Shown one piece after another: positions 9,695 to 17,156 of a stretch of DNA of 64,000 nucleotides. The notes beneath the pieces are model-generated. The model worked only from the letters and a program-made list of their open reading frames with translations. It was not told where the DNA came from and did no database searches. Source of the stretch: Micromonospora cremea (lineage in GTDB: Bacteria; Actinomycetota; Actinomycetes; Mycobacteriales; Micromonosporaceae); contig NZ_FSQT01000002.1 in the NCBI RefSeq assembly GCF_900143515.1, positions 1-64,000 of the forward strand. Direction: 5' to 3'. The position numbers and the translations under genes were made by a program. Each line of letters opens with the position of its first letter. The first letter of the stretch is position 1.

Positions 9695-9899
9695 GCGACG
9701 CCTGACCTTTCCGAAAAGCTTGTTAACTGTTAGTGGTAAAATTTCTTACTGAACGCCCCTCCATGTCAAGACTGTGGGCGAAGTTTTCAAACTGTTACCT
9801 GGCGCACAGCCCGCCGCGCCGGCCACATCTTGCTCCGCGCGACGGCGCCGCCCAGCATGAACAGGCCCGATCGCCGCGCAGCGCAAGGAGGCCGTGCCG
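9695..9899. promoter_or_regulatory. Divergent promoter/operator region between rpiR-type and kinase genes
   Basis: A 205-base divergent spacer that is much more A/T-rich than its surroundings at 9715-9800. It contains GTTAACTGTTA, an imperfect dyad GTAAAATTTCTTAC (9736-9749), and GAAGTTTTC (about 9780). These are candidate operator half-sites for the RpiR protein. AAGGAGG at 9885-9891 is the kinase ribosome-binding site. Which dyad is bound is not established. Confidence 0.45.
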
Positions 9900-10889
9900 A
9901 TGTCCGACACCGTCGTGGTTGGTCTCGACGTCGGGGGTACGTCCACCCGGGCGACCGCCCTGACCCTCACCGGCGAGCGCCTCGGCACCGGCCGTGCCGG
10001 CGGTGGCAACCCCACCAGCCACGGCGCCGAACGGGCCGCCGCAGAACTGCTGAGGGCCCTGCGCGGTGCGCTCGCCAACGTCGACCCGACCCGGGTGGCG
10101 GCCGGCACCATCGGGCTGGCCGGGGCGGCCCGGCTGCTCGCCGACCCGGCCGGCCGGGCCGCCTTCGACCGGGCCTGGCGGGACGCCGGGCTGCGCTGCC
10201 CGTACGCCGTGCACGGCGACGCCCTGGTGGCCTACGCCTCCGGCACCGCCGCCCCGGACGGCACGGTGCTCATCGCCGGCACCGGGGCGATCACGGCGCA
10301 GGTCCGCGACCTGCGGCTGGACCGGGTCGCCGACGGACACGGCTGGCTGCTCGGCGACGCCGGGTCCGGCTTCTGGCTGGGCCGCGAGTCGGTCCGCCGG
10401 CTGCTCGCCGACCTGGACGCCGGCCGCACCCCCGGTGCGCTGGCCACGGCGGTGCTCACCGAACTGATGGGCAGCGCCGAGATCGCCGCCCGCCCACGGG
10501 ACACCGTGGACGCCACGATCCAGACGGTGACCCGCCGCCCCCCGATCGAGCTGGCCCGGCTGGCGCCGCTGGTCGTCACCGCCGCTGCCGACGGCGAACC
10601 GGTCGCCACCGCGCTGGTCGCCGAGGCCGCCGCGCACCTGGTCGACAGCGTGGGCCGGATCCGCCCGGCCGGGGCGGTCACACCGGTCGTGCTCGGCGGC
10701 GGGCTGCTCACCGGGGACACCCCGCTGGCCGCCGCCGTCCGGGCCGAGGTCGGCCGGCACTGGCCGGCCGCGCCGCTGCGTACCGCCGGCGACGGGGCCG
10801 CCGCCGCGGCCTGGCTCGCCGCCCGCGAACTGCCCGAGGTCACCGACCCGACGGCCCTGCACGCCCGCCTCTTCCCCACCACGCCCTGA
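9900..10889 (+). CDS. BadF/BadG-family amino-sugar kinase (N-acetylglucosamine kinase-like)
   Basis: A 329-residue ASKHA-fold kinase predicted to phosphorylate an imported amino sugar in the cytoplasm. Motifs: phosphate-1 loop GLDVGGTSTRA (about residues 7-17), phosphate-2 loop LIAGTGAI, and the GDAGSGFWLGRESV segment typical of BadF-type N-acetylglucosamine kinases. ATG at 9900 is chosen over GTG at 9894 because AAGGAGG at 9885-9891 gives an 8-base spacing only for the ATG. Divergent from the RpiR/transport operon, it would supply the phosphosugar that the SIS protein and regulator act on. Exact substrate (GlcNAc, MurNAc or glucosamine) is an inference from context. Confidence 0.82.
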   Translation: MSDTVVVGLDVGGTSTRATALTLTGERLGTGRAGGGNPTSHGAERAAAELLRALRGALANVDPTRVAAGTIGLAGAARLLADPAGRAAFDRAWRDAGLRCPYAVHGDALVAYASGTAAPDGTVLIAGTGAITAQVRDLRLDRVADGHGWLLGDAGSGFWLGRESVRRLLADLDAGRTPGALATAVLTELMGSAEIAARPRDTVDATIQTVTRRPPIELARLAPLVVTAAADGEPVATALVAEAAAHLVDSVGRIRPAGAVTPVVLGGGLLTGDTPLAAAVRAEVGRHWPAAPLRTAGDGAAAAAWLAARELPEVTDPTALHARLFPTTP

Positions 10890-10965
10890 CCCCGCCCTTC
10901 ACCGCGCCCCCTTCACCGCGCCCCCGCCGCGGCACCCGCCGCCGCGAGGCGCCGCTGGCGCCGCG

Positions 10966-11043
10966 CATGATCGCGCTCGAACCAGGATGTATGCCCCTCC
11001 CGCCGCAAGGAGGGGACTCTTTCCAGGATCGAGCACGATCATG
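10966..11043. terminator. Long imperfect hairpin between convergent genes (GATC family)
   Basis: Outer arms CATGATCGCGCTCG (10966-10979) and CGAGCACGATCATG (11030-11043) pair at 13 of 14 positions. An inner stem is CCCCTCC (10994-11000) with GGAGGGG (11009-11015). It lies between the 3' ends of the kinase and the SRPBCC gene and probably acts as a bidirectional terminator. Confidence 0.6.
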
Positions 11044-11094
11044 GGGTTGCAAGACGCGACGCCGTGGCAGCGCGCGGCGCGAAGGCGCGGTGCG

Positions 11095-11523
11095 CTAGGA
11101 CTCGATGGCGCCGAGGACCCTGGTCAGGCGGCGCCAGACGTGCGAGCGCCAGCCGCCGTCGAGCAGGGCATAGGTGCGCTGTTGGAGCGGGTCGTCCGGG
11201 TCGAAGCCGGAGTGTTCCAGGAAGAGCCGGGTGCCCCGGCCCTCGGCGGCGAGGGTCCAGGTCACCACCGTGTCCAGCGATCCGCCCCGCCAGGACCAGC
11301 GCAGCAGGCGTTGCGGGTCCAGGTCGAGCACCTCGCAGCGCACGATGCCGTCGAATCCGGGGCGCGGGTCGGTGCGGAAGGTGAACCGGTGGCCGACGAC
11401 CGGCACGAAGTCGGTCTGCATCAGCCAGCGCGCGATGAGATCAGGATCGGTCAGCGCCCGCCAGACCTTTGCTGGCGGGTGGGGCAGGAACTGATCCACC
11501 CGGATGGTGCCGCGCTCACTCAT
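11095..11523 (-). CDS. SRPBCC (AHSA1-like) domain protein
   Basis: A 142-residue START/SRPBCC-fold protein (MSERGTIRVDQFLPHPPAKV). It has the AHSA1-like pattern: ...VWRALTDPDLIARW near the N-terminus and a C-terminal helix GGWRSHVWRRL. Such proteins form hydrophobic ligand pockets and are commonly encoded next to ArsR regulators, as here. The ligand is unknown. Its ATG overlaps the ArsR gene end by 8 bases, so it is the last gene of a VOC-ArsR-SRPBCC operon. Confidence 0.85.
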   Translation of the reverse strand: MSERGTIRVDQFLPHPPAKVWRALTDPDLIARWLMQTDFVPVVGHRFTFRTDPRPGFDGIVRCEVLDLDPQRLLRWSWRGGSLDTVVTWTLAAEGRGTRLFLEHSGFDPDDPLQQRTYALLDGGWRSHVWRRLTRVLGAIES

Positions 11524-11836
11524 CGTCGAGCTCGTCCAGGACGTCGCGCAGCGCACCGAGTCGACCGCGCCAGTACGCCTCGTACGGGCTGAGCCAGTCG
11601 GCGACCTCGCGCAACGGCTCCGGCCGCAGTGCGTACAGCCGCTGCCGGCCGACCGGCCGCTCGACCACGAGGCCGGCCTCCTTGAGCACCTTGAGGTGCT
11701 CGGACAGGCTCGGCCGACGCATGTCGAAGTGGTCCGCGAGTCGCTGCACCGGCTGCTGGCCGCCGTCGCGCAGTAGCCGCAGCAGCTCGCGGCGGGTCGG
11801 GTTAGCCAGCGCCGCGAAGACGTCCGACTCAGACAC
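11516..11836 (-). CDS. ArsR-family winged-helix regulator
   Basis: A 106-residue SmtB/ArsR-type repressor (FAALANPTRRELLRLLRDGG; recognition helix around MRRPSLSEHLKVLKEAGLV). I see no cysteine metal-binding motif in the recognition helix, so it is probably of the non-metal-sensing SdpR-like type that accompanies SRPBCC proteins. Overlaps VOC by 8 bases and SRPBCC by 8 bases. Likely binds the inverted repeat at 12220-12237 and represses its own operon. Confidence 0.88.
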   Translation of the reverse strand: MSESDVFAALANPTRRELLRLLRDGGQQPVQRLADHFDMRRPSLSEHLKVLKEAGLVVERPVGRQRLYALRPEPLREVADWLSPYEAYWRGRLGALRDVLDELDDE

Positions 11837-12206
11837 GGGTCGCCTGGAGGACGATGCCGTTGCCGTCCGGGTCGTCGAAGGTGGCGTACCGGCCCCAGGG
11901 GGCGGACCGGATGCCCCCGTCGGCGAAGTCCACCCCTCGTTCCCGGAGTCGGGCGACGTCCGCGTCCAGGTCGTCGGTCTCCAGCACCAGGCCCTTGAGC
12001 GACCCGGGCGCCATGGTCGGGAACCAGGTGACCAGGGTGAGGGCGGTGGCGGCGCCGGGGGGCGCGACCTGCACCCAGCGCCCGCCGTCGGGGCCCATCG
12101 GGTTGTCCCAGATCAGGTCGAACCCGAGAACGTCGACGTAGAAGTCGCGGGCCCGGTCCTGGTCGGCGACCGGTACGGAGACGAGTTGCACGTGGGTCAC
12201 GGTCAT
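11829..12206 (-). CDS. VOC-superfamily (glyoxalase/bleomycin-resistance fold) protein
   Basis: A 125-residue VOC protein (MTVTHVQLVSVPVADQDRA), a single-domain metal-dependent fold used by glyoxalases, dioxygenases and antibiotic-binding proteins. It contains FYVDVLGFDLIWD and a C-terminal DPDGNGIVLQ segment. ATG at 12206 is preferred over GTG at 12215 because a -10 box TATTGT (12219-12214) lies 7 bases upstream, a leaderless arrangement, and there is no ribosome-binding site. First gene of the operon. Function unassigned. Confidence 0.82.
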   Translation of the reverse strand: MTVTHVQLVSVPVADQDRARDFYVDVLGFDLIWDNPMGPDGGRWVQVAPPGAATALTLVTWFPTMAPGSLKGLVLETDDLDADVARLRERGVDFADGGIRSAPWGRYATFDDPDGNGIVLQATRV

Positions 12207-12213
12207 GCCGACC

Positions 12214-12237
12214 ACAATAGGTAGGAGATTTCCTACC
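12214..12237 (-). promoter_or_regulatory. Promoter -10 box with adjoining ArsR operator
   Basis: On the minus strand a perfect 7-bp inverted repeat GGTAGGA-4-TCCTACC (12237-12220) abuts the -10 box TATTGT (12219-12214), so a bound repressor would sit in the -10/-35 spacer. The pattern is close to TAGGA-n4-TCCTA sites known for ArsR regulators that pair with SRPBCC proteins. Confidence 0.72.
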
Positions 12238-12264
12238 GGTCAAGCCGGACCAGAACGGCGCGAC

Positions 12265-13170
12265 CTACTTGAGCTGGCCCGCGGTCAGCCCGGTCTGCAC
12301 CTGCCGCTGGAAGCCCACGTACACGGCCAGCACCGGCAGCACGGCGATGCTCAGCCCGGCGAAGAGCCGGGCGTAGTCGCCGGCGTAGCCCTGGCTGACC
12401 GAGAGGGCGAACAGCCCCTGGGCGAGCACCCACTTGGACTCGTCGCCCTGCATCAACACCTGCGGTAACAGGAACTGGTTCCAGTGGCTGAGGAAGTTGA
12501 AGATCGCCACACTGATCAGTCCCGGACGCGCCATCGGCAGCATCACCCGAAAGAACAGCCGGAAGTGACCGCAGCCGTCGACCATCGCGGCCTCGGCCAC
12601 CGAGGTCGGCAGGGTCCGGAAGAACGCGGTCAGGAAGAACACCGTGAATGGCAGCGAGTAGGCCGAGTACACCAGGATCAACCCGGTCCAGGTGCCGAAG
12701 AGGCCGGCGTTGCGGACCACGAAGAAGAGCGGCACCAGGGCGAGGAACACCGGGAACATCAGGCCGCCGACGAAGAGGTAGTAGGCGAACTGCCGGCCGC
12801 GGAACTCGTACCGGGCGAAGACGTAGGCGGCGGTGGATCCCATCAGCATGGTGAGGCTGACCGAGCCGGCCACCACGACCATGCTGTTGAGGAAGTACCG
12901 CCCGATGTGCGCGCCGGTCCAGGCCCGCTCCCAGTTGTCCCAGTGCAGCGCCCCGGGCAGCCCCCACGGGTCGGCCAGGATCTCGCCGTTGGTCTTGAAC
13001 GAGCTGATGAACATCCACAGCAGCGGCAGAACGGTGAGCAGGCCCCAGAGCAGCAGGAAACCGTGCGAGAAGACGTTGGCCACGCCGAGTTCCCGGCGCA
13101 GGGGGCGGTCCCGACCGGCGACCGGCGTCGGTGAGGTGGCGGCGGGGGCGGGCTTGTCCAGTGTGGTCAC
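12265..13170 (-). CDS. ABC sugar permease, NgcG-type (second system)
   Basis: A 301-residue MalG-like inner-membrane permease starting GTG (VTTLDKPAPAATSP). It has six hydrophobic segments and the EAA loop in SVAEAAMVDGCGHFRLF. It is a close paralogue of the permease cut by the pivot at 4744. The start overlaps the upstream stop (GTGA, 13167-13170). Last gene of the second ngcEFG-like operon; no ATPase follows. The C-terminal part shows what is missing from the first system. Confidence 0.85.
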   Translation of the reverse strand: MTTLDKPAPAATSPTPVAGRDRPLRRELGVANVFSHGFLLLWGLLTVLPLLWMFISSFKTNGEILADPWGLPGALHWDNWERAWTGAHIGRYFLNSMVVVAGSVSLTMLMGSTAAYVFARYEFRGRQFAYYLFVGGLMFPVFLALVPLFFVVRNAGLFGTWTGLILVYSAYSLPFTVFFLTAFFRTLPTSVAEAAMVDGCGHFRLFFRVMLPMARPGLISVAIFNFLSHWNQFLLPQVLMQGDESKWVLAQGLFALSVSQGYAGDYARLFAGLSIAVLPVLAVYVGFQRQVQTGLTAGQLK

Positions 13171-14075
13171 GAGAACTCGATCCGTTCGCGCCGGCCGACC
13201 CGCAGCGACAGCACCGCCACCGAGAGGGTCAGGAAGAACATCACCACGCCGATGGCCGAGGCATAGCCGAATTTGGTCTCGCTGCCGAAGGCGGTGTCGT
13301 ACATCCGTACGCCGATCACGTCCGTGGAGAAGTTCGGCCCGCCGTTGGTCATCAGCTGCACGAGGATGAACCCGTCCAGGGCGAAGATGGCCAGGTAGAC
13401 CCAGGCGACCTGGACGGTGTCCCAGAGCAGCGGCAGCGTGACCCGGCGCAGCGTGGTGAACCGGGACGCGCCGTCGAGCAGCACCGCCTCGTAGATCTCC
13501 TTCGGCACCGCCGACATCGCCGCGCCGAACAGCACCACGTAGAAACCGACGTTGCTCCAGACCATCACCGCCAGCACACACCAGAAGGCGGTCGCCGGGT
13601 CGCCGAGCCAGGTCGGCGCGGGTAGGCCGAGGGCGTGCAGGGCGCTGGTGAGCAGGCCCTGGTTCGGGTGGTAGACCTCCTTCCAGAGCAGCGCGATGAT
13701 CACCACGGAGAGCACCTGCGGGAAGAAGTACACCGTGCGGTAGAGCGCGCCGCCGCGTACCCCGGTCACCCCGGCGCGGCCCTTGCGCCCGCCCATGGCG
13801 AGCATGGTGGCGAAGAAGAGCCCGAGCACGATGGTCAGCACGGGCACCAGGGCCAGCAGGACCGCGTTGTTCTGCAACGCGTTCCAGACGTACCCGTCGT
13901 GCCACAGGGCCTTGAAGTTCGCCAGGCCCACCGAGTTGGCGTCGGCCGAGTAGCCGAGCCAGTCGGTGGTGGAGATCTGGAACGCCTGCAGGTACGGCGA
14001 CACGACGAAGACGACGTACAGCAGCACCGGCGGCACCAGGAAGGTGACGATCAGCGGCCACTTGCCATGTCTCAC
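13167..14075 (-). CDS. ABC sugar permease, NgcF-type (second system)
   Basis: A 302-residue MalF-like permease (MRHGKWPLIVTFLVPPVLLY), the same length as its paralogue at 3002-3910 and sharing its N-terminal signature. EAA loop at KEIYEAVLLDGASRFTTLRR. GTG start at 14075, 62 bases after the binding-protein stop; that gap holds a strong hairpin (14101-14131). Predicted to import an amino sugar or chito-oligosaccharide together with the neighbouring subunits. Confidence 0.85.
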   Translation of the reverse strand: MRHGKWPLIVTFLVPPVLLYVVFVVSPYLQAFQISTTDWLGYSADANSVGLANFKALWHDGYVWNALQNNAVLLALVPVLTIVLGLFFATMLAMGGRKGRAGVTGVRGGALYRTVYFFPQVLSVVIIALLWKEVYHPNQGLLTSALHALGLPAPTWLGDPATAFWCVLAVMVWSNVGFYVVLFGAAMSAVPKEIYEAVLLDGASRFTTLRRVTLPLLWDTVQVAWVYLAIFALDGFILVQLMTNGGPNFSTDVIGVRMYDTAFGSETKFGYASAIGVVMFFLTLSVAVLSLRVGRRERIEFS

Positions 14076-14100
14076 GATGAGGACCTACTTCCCGTGGTGC

Positions 14101-14131
14101 GGCCGGTGGGGACGGTCCGCCCCCACCGGCC
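14101..14131 (-). terminator. Intra-operon hairpin between binding-protein and permease genes
   Basis: Perfect 11-bp arms GGCCGGTGGGG and CCCCACCGGCC around a 9-base loop, right after the binding-protein stop and before the permease start. No T run follows. Such hairpins in sugar-transport operons stabilise the upstream mRNA or attenuate readthrough, giving more binding protein than permease. The same gap in the first system (6492-6507) has no hairpin. Confidence 0.6.
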
Positions 14132-14137
14132 GGGGTG

Positions 14138-15553
14138 TCACGCAGCCCGCTTGTACTTCTTGACCGAGGTGTCCTGGGCGATCGAGTCGGCGCCCTTCTG
14201 GCACTGGTCGAGGAAGTCCGCCGGGCCGATCCGCCCGCTGAAGAACTCGCCACACGCGGCGTCGACGAGGTTGCGCTCCAGCTTGCGGTAGTAGTTGTTG
14301 TACACCCAGTTGAACCCGTTGGCGCCGGACGCGTCGAGGGCCTTGACCACGCTGGTCAGCCCGTACGGCAACTCGACGCCCTCGGTCGCGCCAGCGACCA
14401 CGGTGAGGCTGGCGACCTTCCGGGTGAAGTCCTGGGCGCCCTTCTTCGACAGCATCGTGCGGAAGTACTCCAAGCCGCCGGCGACGTTGCGGGCCTTGGC
14501 CGGCACCATGAACGGCTCACCGGCGGTGCCCCGGATCGCCTCGAACGGCAGCTTGTCGCCGCTGCCCAGGCTCGGCGTCGGCGCGATGGTCATGTTGAAC
14601 CCGGCCGGGGTGACGTCCTTCTGCTCGCTCTCCAGCCAGGAACCGCAGGAGATGAAGGCGGCCTTGCCCTGGCACCAGGCCGTCTGCGACTGCTTGTGGT
14701 CCAGGCCGGGCGAGCCCTCCAGGATGTACTTGTCCTTGACGATCTGGTGCCACGCGTCGGCGGCGGCCTTCATCGCGTCGGACTTCCAGGCGTTCGGCTC
14801 CAGGTTGTCGAGCGCGAGGGCCACCGACGGGCCACCGAACTTGATCGCGGTGGAGATCAGCGGCCAGCTCATGTAGCGCGGGTGGATGCCGGCGTACGTC
14901 CAGGGGGCGATGCCGGCAGCCTTGATCTGCTTGCAGAGCGCGATGTGCTCGTCCCAGGTCTTGGCGTACTCCCACTTGCGCTCGGTGAACAGCTTGTTGG
15001 AGTGCCAGATGCCGTAGGCGGTGTAGGTGTAGTTCAGCACCAGGAACTTGCCGTCGTACGAGCCGATCTCGACCGCGCCGGGCAGCAGGGTGTCCTTGAC
15101 CGTCTTGCCGGGCACGTCGAGGCTCGGGGCGGCGAGCAGCTCAGCCAGGTCGGCGAGGGCGTTCTGGCTGACCAGGCCGTTGAAGTCGATCTGGCCGGTG
15201 CCGGAGTTGTTGACCACGTCCGGCGGGGAGCCGTCGACGAAGCGCGGCTGGAGGGTCTTGCTGATCTCCTGGGTGGCGGAGTGCTTGATCTTCGCCTTCG
15301 GGTACTTCTCGGTGTACATGGCCTCGTGGGCCTTGGCGTACTCCTCGCCGAACCCACCGCTGAAGATGACCACCTCGAGCGGGGCGTCTTCCTTGACGCC
15401 GAGCGGGTTCTGCTCGCTCTTGGTGCCCTTGTAGGCGGCGTTGTCGTCGTTGTCGTCGCCGCCGCCGGTGGCGCAGCCGGTCAGCAGGCCGGCGGCCGGG
15501 GTGGCCAGCAGGCCGGCGGCGGCGCTGCGTCGCAGGATGTCACGCCTGTTCAT
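14138..15553 (-). CDS. Extracellular sugar-binding lipoprotein, NgcE-type (second system)
   Basis: A 471-residue solute-binding protein with twin-arginine signal and lipobox (MNRRDILRRSAAAGLL... ending LLTGC). The mature N-terminus LEVVIFSGGFGEEYA matches the first-system protein, as do LQPRF and NNSG further on. ATG at 15553 is chosen because GAGGAG lies 6 bases upstream; the 34-codon upstream extension lacks any site. Likely binds N-acetylglucosamine or chitobiose by family resemblance. The clear divergence from the first-system protein (6508-7959) suggests different ligand preference. Confidence 0.85.
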   Translation of the reverse strand: MNRRDILRRSAAAGLLATPAAGLLTGCATGGGDDNDDNAAYKGTKSEQNPLGVKEDAPLEVVIFSGGFGEEYAKAHEAMYTEKYPKAKIKHSATQEISKTLQPRFVDGSPPDVVNNSGTGQIDFNGLVSQNALADLAELLAAPSLDVPGKTVKDTLLPGAVEIGSYDGKFLVLNYTYTAYGIWHSNKLFTERKWEYAKTWDEHIALCKQIKAAGIAPWTYAGIHPRYMSWPLISTAIKFGGPSVALALDNLEPNAWKSDAMKAAADAWHQIVKDKYILEGSPGLDHKQSQTAWCQGKAAFISCGSWLESEQKDVTPAGFNMTIAPTPSLGSGDKLPFEAIRGTAGEPFMVPAKARNVAGGLEYFRTMLSKKGAQDFTRKVASLTVVAGATEGVELPYGLTSVVKALDASGANGFNWVYNNYYRKLERNLVDAACGEFFSGRIGPADFLDQCQKGADSIAQDTSVKKYKRAA

Positions 15554-15746
15554 GATTTCTCCTCGGGTCGGGTCGGGCGGTCGCCGGGTGATGGGGGTGG
15601 CGTCCGTCGCATCGAGGCGCTGGGGGATGTTGTGTTGCTTGTCTTCATTTGACACAAAGGCGTTGAAGAATTTCTACGGCAGCGACGCGCGGACTTCAAC
15701 CCCCGGCAGCCGAACCGTTATCACCACCGGCCAGCACCCGGTCGCA

Positions 15747-15758
15747 TAGCCTGAGGCG
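15747..15758 (+). promoter_or_regulatory. -10 box TAGCCT for a leaderless transcript
   Basis: TAGCCT (15747-15752) lies six bases before ATG 15759 and no ribosome-binding site is present, so transcription probably begins at the start codon. Confidence 0.5.
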
Positions 15759-17156
15759 ATGCGCCGCCTGCGCCAGCTCGCGGAGCGCACCCCGCCCGGC
15801 CGGGAGCGGTACGTCGACCTGCTCCGCGCGCTGGCCATCACCATGGTCGTTCTCGGACACTGGGGCGTCACGGTGATCGAACGGGACGCCGCCGGCCGGC
15901 CCAGCGGGCACTCCGCGCTCGGCGACCTGCCCTGGGCGTACCCGCTGACCTGGGTGGCCCAGGTGATGCCGGTCTTCTTCCTGGTCGGCGGCTACGCCAA
16001 CGCGGCCTCGCTCACCCGGCTGCGGGCCCGGGACGGCGACGCCGCCGGCTGGTTGGTCGACCGCAGCGCCCGACTGGTGCGCCCCACCAGCGTGCTGGTG
16101 CTGGTGCTCAGCGCCGCGGCAGCGGTGGCCCGGCTGCTCGACGCCGACCCGACCCGGATCCGCGAGGTGGTCTGGTTCGCCACCATCCCGCTCTGGTTCC
16201 TGGTCGCCTACCTGGCGGTGGTCGCGCTCACCCCACCGATGTACGCGCTGCACCGCCGCTTCGGACTGGCCGTCCCGCTGGTGCTGGTCGCCCTGGTCGG
16301 CGTCGGCGACCTGCTCCGGCTGACCGGGCCGGAAGAGCTGGCGTACGGCAACTACCTGTTCGGCTGGCTGGCCGTACACCAGCTCGGCTTCGCCTGGCAC
16401 GACACCCGCGCCGCCCCGCCCGGCGTGACCGACCCCGCCGGGCCGTCGGCACCCGACCGTCCGGGGGTACGCCGACGCCGGCTGCCCATCTCCCGCCGGG
16501 CCGGCGTGGTGTTCCTGGCCGGCGGGCTGGCAGCGCTGCCGCTGCTCACCGTGCTCGGCCCCTGGCCGGTGGCCATGCTGCACGTGCCCGGCGAGCGGCT
16601 GGACAACGCCGCGCCGCCCAGCCTCGCGCTGCTGGCCGTCGCCGCCACCCAGCTCGGCCTGATCCTGCTGCTGCGCGGCCCGGCGGAGCGCATGCTGCGC
16701 CGCACCGGCCCGTGGCAGCTCGTGATCGGCGTCAACCTGGTGGTGCTGACCATCTTCCTCTGGCACCTGACCGCCGCCGTCCTGCTGGTCGGCCTGCTCG
16801 ACGCGACCGGGACGCTGCCCACCCCGGCGGTCGGCTCGGCCGCCTGGTGGGCGTGGCGGGTGCCCTGGCTGCTGCTGCTCGCGGTCGTCCTGGCGGTCCT
16901 GGTCGCCATCTTCGGGCCGGTGGAGGCGCGCAGCACCCGGCACCGCACCGGGCGCCGGGCCGGGCGGGGCACCAGGACCCGGTTGGTGCTGACCGTGGCC
17001 GGCTACGCCGCCGTGGTGGCCGCGCTGCTGATCAACAGCGCGACCCCGGCGAAGGCCCCGGAGCCGCTCGGCACGCCCGTCCCGGCGCTGCTGGCGTACC
17101 TGGCCGGGGCGGGCGTGCTGCGGCTGCTCAGGTCTGGGTGGGGAACCCGAGGTTGA
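15759..17156 (+). CDS. Acyltransferase-3 family membrane protein
   Basis: A 465-residue polytopic membrane protein of the OafA/YrhL acyltransferase-3 family. The N-terminal motif RYVDLLRALAITMVVLGHW contains the characteristic histidine, and many hydrophobic segments follow. Family members transfer acetyl or other acyl groups to surface sugars or lipids. Substrate unknown. Divergent from the second transporter operon. Its 3' end overlaps the convergent MmsA gene by 29 bases. Confidence 0.82.
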   Translation: MRRLRQLAERTPPGRERYVDLLRALAITMVVLGHWGVTVIERDAAGRPSGHSALGDLPWAYPLTWVAQVMPVFFLVGGYANAASLTRLRARDGDAAGWLVDRSARLVRPTSVLVLVLSAAAAVARLLDADPTRIREVVWFATIPLWFLVAYLAVVALTPPMYALHRRFGLAVPLVLVALVGVGDLLRLTGPEELAYGNYLFGWLAVHQLGFAWHDTRAAPPGVTDPAGPSAPDRPGVRRRRLPISRRAGVVFLAGGLAALPLLTVLGPWPVAMLHVPGERLDNAAPPSLALLAVAATQLGLILLLRGPAERMLRRTGPWQLVIGVNLVVLTIFLWHLTAAVLLVGLLDATGTLPTPAVGSAAWWAWRVPWLLLLAVVLAVLVAIFGPVEARSTRHRTGRRAGRGTRTRLVLTVAGYAAVVAALLINSATPAKAPEPLGTPVPALLAYLAGAGVLRLLRSGWGTRG

